From NCBI GenBank assembly GCA_022495995.1, contig JAFEMH010001461.1:124001-188000 (forward strand): DNA of 64,000 nt, read 5' to 3'. The translations under genes were made by a program, and so were the position numbers. Origin of the DNA: Adenophora triphylla var. japonica (taxonomy: Eukaryota > Streptophyta > Magnoliopsida > Asterales > Campanulaceae). Every line of letters starts with the position of its first letter. The stretch's first letter is position 1. Below are positions 57,501 through 64,000 of this stretch, piece after piece. The notes under the pieces were generated by a model. The model ran no database searches, was not told where the DNA came from, and saw only the letters and a program-made list of their open reading frames with translations.

Positions 57501-57606
57501 GAATTGGGAAACTCTCTCTGGCCCATCCGCGACCAAGGAGGAAATGATCACAAAGCTTGGATTGGTCCCCCGTCCCCTTGTGTCAACCTATGTCTCTCAT
57601 TATTGA
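54505..57606 (+). CDS. Element C long Pol-type ORF: duplicated Cys module, retropepsin, G-patch
   Basis: A 1033-codon frame with no stop, inside an otherwise broken element. Residues about 37-170 and 189-340 look like two copies of one module: a Cys cluster (RCTCGQCPD; FTCGCPACKG), a basic helix (EKRRFIEALVEKG; SKKIVEDLLERG), then VRVT-x(7/6)-EC-x2-(S/A)L-(K/R)-x-V-(I/L). The retropepsin lies around residues 560-700, with catalytic Asp at about 601 in RVLVDNGSGMNIL and the conserved LLGRPWLHQVKG. A G-patch follows at about 762-802 (YLPGLGLGRHQQGTHK then RHGLGYEAT). The C-terminus is an acidic linker. Protease cleaves the polyprotein; G-patches bind RNA or helicases in other proteins and also follow protease in betaretroviruses. 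The module upstream is unknown to me. Start codon is nominal: the frame is probably entered from gag. Confidence 0.8.
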   Translation: MGAGHNGWLSASDDEGPPENAGQIPMGTDPHEVLLVRCTCGQCPDTSKDEEQQSPLADPYISKILEHNVPYKDLAGEKRRFIEALVEKGGFQQPEDDEFVNVIGSFSSFPKTDGITTVRVTAKPLEHTECMESLKRVIDLNVSPFAFIPMDPHDAFLIAPVPNNGPRVLLIWTQIYRAVTSNYEGERCLSFTCGCPACKGERKKMYDEMEADSRKIEETSEDDYETEDMKAMNFPGAEHVDVIELNTAYHALGKGFSDTRSKKIVEDLLERGKLTPILPKEKVTMVRSNPPRNKVTILVRVTQEEVTFPECISALREVLETSMIPDAPPTQNAIIVSSSEYYRKEPEWLHYTGDEIEKPPSPENSNSCCMITMDKAGYEGKSEDTLALWAIQGTATQSRDQKPVTWEAVLKAAQEGAITTQAQPLTVARLRQNQWPIAKKAPPLTLAALRKSSQEATDEEVNLLTRSGQIYQGNPKTDKKVADQAPREDRLPYAKIAETPDLEKEDPMLTQLKQTQANISLWSLLTSSYPHKLKLEESLARMLVPIDATPDDVVQLIGNIHYGNIITFTDIDLPQFEADHNEPLFITVQLDERRLPRVLVDNGSGMNILPAKIMSLLDIKSTDLKPSSLTVKAYDSTSLTVLGVATLALWFGKKMIPVEFKVIDIPITFNALLGRPWLHQVKGVASSLHQCVKFVSDGDLTTIYGDLVTFEGTDTGGIPILEIKHDEEGLMLTGFTVEPPKAQVCNIDLTITRDKIPPVLKMMRRMSYLPGLGLGRHQQGTHKVIEVKGQKTRHGLGYEATSVDTTKEKEIARKRGEAATGRVPMNGPKPLPFSPHLDDYFVKGTTQRGSAPVKEPSPAEGWMKLQHDLNKLRGTKANQVLRLFLDLPKIPGATTTMESEYTFKGVPSLVEQFEKLATVIPTVQEGPKPEFELTMPKAKATEVFSDDWDGSIMQQLFGEEVQVPDLIDFGLVKEMIAMIEEGEQRKSRVMRPLTAMPLKNWETLSGPSATKEEMITKLGLVPRPLVSTYVSHY

Positions 57607-58109
57607 GTTCGAGTCTCTCGAGTCGTTCGATGGCCTTACGCCTGAAGACTACGAGGTTGTAGCAAACACTGTATTCCCTTTCGTTCTCAATGAAATGATG
57701 AACCTTTCTGAGTATCCCTTGATTGCCACTTTAACTAATGATGAAATAACTAATAACATAAAAAAAAACAGTTAATAATGATTCACTAGATAAAGAAGCA
57801 GACACATTAAATGAACAACATATTAAAGAAATCTTTAAGCAGGTTGTTCGAAAGAAGAAAATCGAGCCCAAGCTGCCGAAAAGGTTTTGACAAGTGTGAA
57901 TCTGGGAACCGCAGAAGAACCTAAAGAGATGCAGATTGGTAGTTTCTTTGAAGGGACTGAAAAGATGCCCTGAGAATTCGTGGACGTGTTTACGCGGTCC
58001 TATAAAAACATGCCTGGATACCGCTCGACCCGGAAGCCAAAGAAAACATCATATGCAGATACGGGTTGAAATTGTCAATGGCTTCACTGGAAAGAGATGT
58101 TACCGTAGA
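57607..58109 (+). pseudogene. pol: Element C linker and start of RT, truncated
   Basis: The linker reads FESLESFDGLTPEDYEVVAN then MNLSEYPLIATLTNDEI (57605-57770) and, after a shift, ADTLNEQHIKEIFKQVVRKK (57795-57860), matching B at 7990-7696. The pre-RT block (LREFVDVFTRSYKNMPG, about 57970-58015) is followed by a deletion, then DPEAK. The sequence stops at 58109 at the LTR of Copia-1. Confidence 0.7.
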
Positions 58110-59034
58110 TGTTACCCAACACCTTGGTTAACACACTGACGGACAGCACACACACACCAAAATAAATAGTTTATAAAAACTTTGTGCAGCGGAAATAAAT
58201 AACACAAGATATAATTTTCTCAAGTTATATAAATATATAACTTGAGTGTGCCTAGATGGCGAAGACTTTATAATCAATATAGCAAAATTACAAAGCCGAA
58301 AGTTCCCTATTGCTAATACAATGATAATGCTCTATGGAACTAAATGAGACAAAGAACGAATCCTATCCTTAGCCAACACTCTCTTAAACACTCAGTGTTT
58401 AAGCTAGAATCACAAGGGAGGAAGGATATGCGAACCAAAGAACTTTGTCTCTCTTGTGCTATGGTGTGTGTGTTTGATATTTGGCCTACTTCAAATGAAA
58501 CACACCTAGCCTATTTATAGCCTTCCAATGCCTTGGAGGCTACTCCAAAATAACAGCCTTGGACCTTCCGATCGTGTGAGAGGAGTGGAGAGATTTCTTG
58601 GCTTGAATTCCTCTTCATACGCCAACTTCCCTAGAATGTAGCAACCGATTTCTTGAAGCCCAAGTCCATGCTTTATCCCTTGTACTCTCTTGCTTTCTTG
58701 GTATTGTACTCTTCAATTAATCAGCAACAACTCCATGACTTGGTCTTCCCACGTTTTTATTCCTTCATCAAATAATATGGACCAAGTAAACATTATTCGT
58801 AAATCTTCGTTTACGAATAATTCCTCCAACAACTTCTTCCTTGATTTTAGCATTTAATCCAGCCATATATTTAACCTGAAATATGGACCAACAAACACAT
58901 ATATCTTGCTAATAATATTAGACATTAGGATATAAAATAATATGGAAAGAATTATTAAATTACAAATCATTACAGTCCGGGTAACACCCAATCAGTGATA
59001 GCACCTGTGGTAACACCCACAGTCTGCATTAACA
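58110..59034 (-). repeat. 3' LTR of Copia-1 (925 bp)
   Basis: The - strand begins TGTTAATGCAGACTG (59034) and ends ...AACACCTTGGGTAACA (58110), giving TGTTA/TAACA inverted ends. A TATA box (CTATAAATAGG on the - strand) lies at about 58505-58517. The PPT AAATTATGGGGGAGAT (59050-59035, - strand) abuts it. Confidence 0.85.
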
Positions 59035-60730
59035 ATCTCCCCCATAATTTATAATTTCTTTCCAAACTCTAAAGTGTTGATCCCTGCAAGATATTGTTAG
59101 CCATCCAGAGCAACTTCATAGTTATCAACTCCCCCATAATCAAGGCATTAACAACTACAATGATTTATCACAAAAATACTAGTTATCAAAACATATTTTC
59201 CAAAATAAGTTTTCCAACTAACTAGTAACCTAAAGTACCAAAGATAAATCAAAGTTACTAAGCTACTCCATGTTCAAAACAACCCTAAAAGTTTAAGCAC
59301 CATAAGCAAATAAAACAAACCACCAAAGTATTTAAAACATGTTCCAAATAAAAACATAAAAGTAAATTGTTTTTCAACCACCAAAAAATATCATCACCAT
59401 AAGAGCGGCAACATCAACCTTCTGGCGATGTATTGTACTCACTCTTCTCGTTCATCATCGGCCTTCATCTTCCTCCCGATCATCCCCTTCTTCATCTCCA
59501 AAGCATCTAAGTCGGCACCATCGGCAACATCTGCAGCGGCACCACCGGCATCTCCAACACCACCACCACTTGGACCGGCTCCATCGGCACTATCAACTCC
59601 CCGGTTTGGGAAGAAACCTGTTGGATGAATTCATCGATAATCTCCTTGAGCTTTGTCCAACCTTGCACAATCTAGGAAATGGTAGAAGTTTGTTTGTGGA
59701 GAAACGCCAAAAGCTGTGGTCTTTGGTATTGTTGGTGAAGCCTTCCCCAACAAATTGTATACATTAGCAAGAACATGAGCCGCATCTCGTACCTTAAAAA
59801 CTTGGAGATTTCGGAGTAACATTTGGGATAACAGATTGAGTAACACCCTTAGCGAAACCGCATCACTTGACCCAAATTCATTTATCTTTGACCAAGGAAG
59901 ATCACCTGTGTATCTCACACTCTTGGTATTCTTCTTAGTCACTGGGAATCTATAGCATAGAGATCAAGGCGGGTGTATACTCATCCGACTCTTCAATGGG
60001 CAATTTTTGAGATTTCAAAATTTGGAAGATTAAAGAAGGGTAAGGAAACATAGTAATGTCTTTTCTTCTACCCCACGAAGCCAAATGTTTGAAGATCAAT
60101 CTACCCAAGTTCACTCTTCGATTCTTTCCTAACTTATACAAGATTTCAGCTTGTTGCAATGTCACATATTGCTCGTTAGAAGTAGGAACCCAATTAAATA
60201 TGCAAAGCTTGTGAAGCACGGCAAAGAGTGAAGTGAGACGGGAAGCAAGAAAATGAACTTTGGTTTTGGGATTAGGATTGGAGGGCCATTCATGCACGAC
60301 ATCATGAGAGATAAACCTAGCAATTTCATCCTTATGAACAATAGGACCATCATCATCCAAATTTGGGAGTCCTAAAGTCTTGTTGATCAAAGAAGGAGTA
60401 ATAGAAAAAAATTTGTTCCTTAAAAACACCTTTCCAAATTGATCGGACTTTTCATTATCTAGGTTGGCATGAAGGTTGGCATAGAAATTTTTGACTATAG
60501 CTTCAACAAATTTCGAAGGATGCAAGTTAGCTTTCAAAAAATTTCTATCCTCCAAGATTAGGAATTAATTTTTCAAGACTTATCCTACTTCCTCTAATTA
60601 TCTCCTATTTTAATTAATCTCCCCCTATTTTTTAGCCACTAAAAATAATTACATTAAATATTTACCTAACCTCCCTTATTTCTAGCCACACAAAAATAAC
60701 TACAATATTTACTCCCCCTATTTTCTAGGC
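59035..60730 (-). other. Repeated polypurine tracts of Copia-1
   Basis: On the - strand A/T-rich + GGGGGAG tracts occur at about 59050-59035 (next to the LTR), 59141-59128, 60634-60620 and 60724-60710. Duplicated PPTs are a Sirevirus signature, also seen in Copia-2. Confidence 0.7.
59460..60555 (-). pseudogene. Envelope-like / putative plant transposon domain ORF of Copia-1 (frameshifted)
   Basis: A 201-codon frame (60555-59950) starting MEDRNFLKANLHPSKFVEAI has FYANLHANLDNEKSDQFGKV, FFSITPSLINKTLGLPNLDD, HFLASRLTSLFAVLHKLC and LYKLGKNRRVNLGRLIFKHL. This pattern (FYANL ... INxxLGLP ... LYxLxxxxxxNxGxxI) is what I recall for the 'putative plant transposon protein' domain and for the ORF called envelope-like in plant Sireviruses. 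A frameshift near 59946 leads to a 103-codon piece (59942-59631) and a low-complexity tail. Its role is unknown; no signal peptide or clear membrane segment is visible in the readable part. It lies in sense orientation between RNase H and the 3' LTR. Confidence 0.6.
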
Positions 60731-61716
60731 CACAAGAAAAACAAGTACAAAACTCCTCACAAAAATAAAGACATCCGGCCATTATTTTGAATTTTTTTTT
60801 TTTTTTTTTTAAATAAATAAAAAAAAATAATAAACAAATACAAATATACCAAGTCCATATGGTTTTTGAAAATCAAATCCCTAGATTTTAGGACTTAGAT
60901 ATTTGAGTTGTTTATCAAGAATAAATTGGTTAGTTAAAGACTTTTTCAAACTTTTAAAACTCTTAAACAATAAAAAGACTTTCAAAGTTTAAAAAATTAA
61001 TTAACTGAACCGAAAATAAAGAAATAAAAAACATAATATAGCACATACAAATATGTTAATGGCAATGATGGTAACATCTAGGATAACACATAAGATAAAA
61101 ATCCCTTGATAAATATATTCAGTTTCAAACACTTGAGGCATAATAAGCTGAGCATTTTAAACACTTTAGGCATAACAAGCTTGTTAGACCACGAGGCATA
61201 GCAATTTATAAAAATCTTTTACACTTCTTTAAACAAGAAAGCATCGTAGTAACGAGCTCCGTGCTTCGAGTTTTATTTCAAGTGTAAAGACCAAGTGATT
61301 TATGCCTTTCAAGTAGGGTACACTGTAGTAGCGAACTCCATGTCCCTAATACTTAGCATAAATCACCTCATACATTCTCATTGGCAAGAGTACATCGTTG
61401 CAGCGAACACCGTGCCCCGAGCTCGAGAGAATAGTATGGATAAATGCCTTTGCCTTTTATTTATAAAAAAAATTAGTGACTTTGTCACTTTAAGCATATG
61501 AAGGGAGTTTTATCAAGTGTGTTATTCAGGGTGCTATCCTACCACAACAAAAAGGTCAGCATGTGCAGCCGTGAGAACTCTCATAGCTCACAGAACTATG
61601 GGAACCCTTACAACAGAGAGAATAAAACCAAACTAGCAAAAAATATGCACTAGTATACATGTGTTACCCTGTGTGTTATCGCACCCATGGTAACACCTTA
61701 CTACAGAGGACAATTT
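60556..61716 (-). other. Copia-1 non-coding region between RNase H and the envelope-like ORF
   Basis: AT-rich. Contains an A/T run at 60790-60835, PPT-like tracts, and three imperfect copies of a GTAGTAGCGAACTCCRTGYCC-like unit at about 61246, 61325 and 61396 (spacing about 72-78 bp). No gene seen. Confidence 0.55.
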
Positions 61717-62318
61717 TTAGAGAATGCAAAGACCAAGAGATCTCTTTAGACTAGAGAATCTATCATGGTCTAAGGGTTTTGTGAAAATATCAGCAAGTTG
61801 ATACTTTGTATCAATATGCTCTATATTTATTATCTTTTTATCTACCATATCTCTTAAAAAATGATGACGGATGTCAATATGTTTAGTACGGGAGTGTTGT
61901 ACAGGATTTTTGGAAATATTAATAGCACTCAAATTATCACAGTATAAGGTCAAAATATTGCTATCAAGACCATAATCATCAAGCATGTGTTTTAACCAAA
62001 TTAGTTGTGAACAACAACTACCAAATGCTACATATTCTCGATTCAAATGTGGATAATGAAACACAATTTTGTTTTCTACTATACCATGATACTAAATTAT
62101 CTCCCAAGTAAAAACATCCCCCACTTGTACTTTTTCTATCATCCATATCCCCTGCCCAATCCGAGTCACTAATGCCTACTAAATTAGTATTAGTATCTTT
62201 ACTATACCAAATCCCTAAATCACTAGTTCCAGAAACATATTTAATGATCTTTTCACAGAATTTAGGTGAGACACTTTAGGATTAGATTGATATCTAGCAC
62301 ATACACACACACCGTACA
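61717..62318 (-). pseudogene. pol: Copia-1 RNase H (frameshifted at its start)
   Basis: The 115-codon frame 62064-61717 carries AFGSCCSQLIWLKHMLDDYG, LTLYCDNLSAINISKNPVQH and KHIDIRHHFLRDMVDKKI, ending RFSSLKRSLGLCIL. Between 62318 and 62065 the first part (DSDWAGD ... STSGGCFYLG-like) is readable only across stops. It degrades RNA in the RNA-DNA hybrid. The C-terminal end matches Copia-2. Confidence 0.85.
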
Positions 62319-62984
62319 TCAAATCGGGCGACTAGAAGTAAGGTAAAGGAGACTACCAATCATGGAACGATATAGGGTTGGATCAACATCTTCTCCCACT
62401 TGATCTTTTCCAATCTTGAGAGAAGTGCCCATAGGAATTTTTGAGCTCTTCGAACCTTCCAACCCAAACTTCTTCACCATGTTCCTTGCATATTTGCTTT
62501 GGGAGATGAAAATCCCTTCACTTGATTGCTTAACCTGCATGCCTAGAAAGAAGTTAAGTTCCCCCATCATGCTCATTTCAAATGTTGATGTCATAGCCTC
62601 TACAAAATCATTTAAACAAGTTTTTGATGTAGAGCTATATACTATGTCATCAACATAGATTTGAACCACGACAAGTTCTTTTCCATGTTTAAGAATGAAT
62701 AAAGTCCTATCTGCTTCTCCTCTAGTAAAACCATATTCTAGTAAAAAACTAGTTAACCTACCATACCATGCACGTGGAGCTTGCTTAAACCCATAAAGAG
62801 CTTTATCAAGTCTATACACATGGTCTGGTTGAAATGGATCTTCAAAGCCTTTTGGTTGTTCAACAAAAACTTCCTCATCTAAGTATCCATTTAAAAAGGC
62901 TGCTTTGACGTCCATTTGAAACAATGTGATTTTAAGAAAACAAGCAATGGCCAATAAAAGTCTTATTGACTCAATTCTAGCCAC
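62319..62984 (-). pseudogene. pol: Copia-1 reverse transcriptase
   Basis: A 221-codon frame with FQMDVKAAFLNGYLDEEVFV, DKALYGFKQAPRAWYGRL, the catalytic VQIYVDDIVYSS (about 62655-62625), and LNFFLGMQVKQSSEGIFISQ, ending LYLTSSRPI-stop, where the expected sequence continues. The fragment is only slightly damaged and the YVDD box is intact. It continues from the upstream frame (63658-62963) through a one-base shift near 62975. Confidence 0.88.
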
Positions 62985-63980
62985 AGTGCAAAGGTCTCGT
63001 CATAGTCAATACCTTCCACTTGTGTATAGCCTTGAGCCACAAGACGAGCCTTGTTCCTAACAATGTTTCCATACTCATCGGTCTTATTTTTGAAAATCCA
63101 TTTTGTCCCAATAACATTAGTGTTTGAGGGACGGGGTACTAAAGACCAAACATTGTTACGAGCAAATTGATCAAGTTCATCTTGCATTGCTTGAATCCAA
63201 AAATTATCTTTTAAAGCTTCAATCACATTTTTAGGTTCTACAGATGAAGTAAAACAAGAGTATGTTACCTTTGAGTATGTGGTGGACATGCACACATACC
63301 TTACCATGTCACGGTCACTAATGGAATTCATATGTCTTGTTTGTACACCCTCATTCACCTCCCCAATTACTTGGGTTGTAGGATGATTCCTACTGATTCT
63401 AGGTGGAGGATCTCTTCTCACATTCTCGTGAATCCCTGTTTCAACTCCTTCTTGATCTTCATTTCTTTGGGTGGAATCGGATGCTATTCGAGGTGTTATC
63501 TCATCAATGGTAACACCGCTCGCTTCAGTGTTACTATCGGTGTTAGCACTCGTGGTAACACACTGTGGTAACACCTTCTGGATCGACTTCTTCCAACGGC
63601 TCCAAGGGTGTCTCTTGAACATTTTCTCCTGCAATACTTGAGTGATCATCAAAAACAATATTCATGGATTCTTGGATGGTTTTTAGCCTTAGATTAAATA
63701 CCCTATATGCACGACTATTTGAAGCATAACCAAGAAAAATGGCCTTATCACTCTTAGAGTCCAATTTTGCTAAGTAGTCCCGATCATTGAGAATGTAACA
63801 CACACAACCAAAGACATGAAAATAATGAACTTTTGGTTTTCTACCATTCAAAATTTCGTATGGAGTCATGGTTGTGCCGGGTCTTAGAAAAACTCTATTG
63901 GCTGTGTGACAAGCCGTATTTAGTGCCTCTGCCCAAAATCTTTTCGAAATTCTTTTTGAAAATAACATCACACGAGTCAT
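62963..63980 (-). pseudogene. pol: Copia-1 integrase C-terminus and integrase-RT linker
   Basis: The frame 63980-63543 has FWAEALNTACHTANRVFLRP, TMTPYEILNGRKPKVHYFHV, KAIFLGYASNSRAYRVFNLR and a SMNIVFDD end. A shift near 63600 leads to the frame 63658-62963 with the Thr/Ser-rich linker, RNHPTTQVIGEVNEGVQTRH and the RT start (DELDQFARNNVWSLVPRPSN then KARLVAQGYTQVEGIDYDET). The rest of integrase, protease and gag lie right of the window. Confidence 0.85.
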
Positions 63981-64000
63981 TTCAAGTAAAGTCCTATTCT

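Larger units (their letters stand above)
48624..58109 (+). mobile_element. Element C: Tat-like Ty3/gypsy element, 5' part to start of RT, truncated by Copia-1
   Basis: LTR (48624-50340), PBS (50342-50359), leader, broken gag (51571-54020), a long ORF with protease and G-patch (54505-57606), and the linker to RT (57607-58109). Copia-1 starts at 58110, so RT, integrase and the 3' LTR are missing here. It is the same family as A and related to B. The bases before the LTR are CTAAT (48619-48623). Confidence 0.88.
58110..64000 (-). mobile_element. Copia-1: Sirevirus-like Ty1/copia element, 3' half; 5' part beyond window
   Basis: On the - strand from the right edge: end of integrase, RT, RNase H, a long 3' region with an envelope-like/plant-transposon-domain ORF, repeated PPTs, and the 3' LTR (59034-58110). 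Integrase before RT defines copia; an ORF downstream of pol plus several GGGGGAG tracts is the Sirevirus pattern. It lies inside the RT start of element C; the five bases before it are GTAGA (58105-58109). Confidence 0.8.

Noticed and set aside
1..64000. A host metabolic, resistance or defence gene, tRNA/rRNA gene, or CRISPR array
   Set aside because: None supported: the protein-like readings I could place are transposon-derived or transposon-associated, and repeats are LTRs, tandem duplications or microsatellites.

Overview
This is a window of plant nuclear DNA, probably from a eudicot, and almost all of it is transposable elements. Evidence for a plant: Ty3/gypsy elements of Tat-lineage type, a chromodomain-bearing Ty3/gypsy chromovirus, Ty1/copia elements including two that look like Sireviruses, a CACTA terminus, a Stowaway-type MITE, and short AT-rich GT-AG introns. 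I found no intact ordinary host gene, no rRNA or tRNA gene and no CRISPR array. The species cannot be told from the sequence. Family names below are my reading of protein motifs; no database was searched.

Left part (1-28110): an apparent four-level nest. A + strand Sirevirus-like copia element (Copia-2, 25240-~28110) is cut in its pol frame by a - strand copia element F (18794-25239). F's 3' LTR is cut 19 bp in by a - strand Tat-like gypsy element A (12210-18793, only gag visible). A is cut in its 3' part by a second - strand Tat-like element B (LTR 10575-12209, PBS 10553-10571, degraded pol 7990-4440). Beyond B's pol, on the opposite strand, lie two broken ORFs: a DUF7745-like one (2283-3793) and a spliced plant-mobile-domain-like one (1-1748). 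Extra ORFs of this kind beside gag-pol are known in the Tat lineage.

Middle (28111-46170): element D (28638-34016) is a structurally complete chromovirus with 409-bp LTRs and an ATGGC target duplication. An (AT)n tract and a 275-bp Stowaway-type MITE follow. Element E (35816-44680, - strand) is a structurally complete Tat-like element with ~605-bp LTRs and a TACAT target duplication. E carries a spliced antisense coiled-coil ORF between pol and its 3' LTR.

Right part (46171-64000): a CACTA terminus and a degenerate gene resembling the Transposase_28 ('putative gypsy type transposon') family are followed by Tat-like element C (+ strand, same family as A) inserted in that gene. C has a 1717-bp 5' LTR, a broken gag, and an unusually intact 1033-codon ORF with a duplicated Cys-containing module, a retropepsin and a G-patch. 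C is cut off at 58109 by Copia-1 (- strand, Sirevirus-like), whose 3' LTR, envelope-like/plant-transposon-domain ORF, RNase H, RT and part of integrase run to the window end.

Points most worth a second look: the duplicated Cys module and G-patch in C; antisense spliced ORFs beside two Tat elements; a CG-rich palindrome 24-25 bp upstream of the TATA box in three Tat LTRs; the four-level nest; and the Sirevirus multi-PPT signature with an envelope-like ORF.
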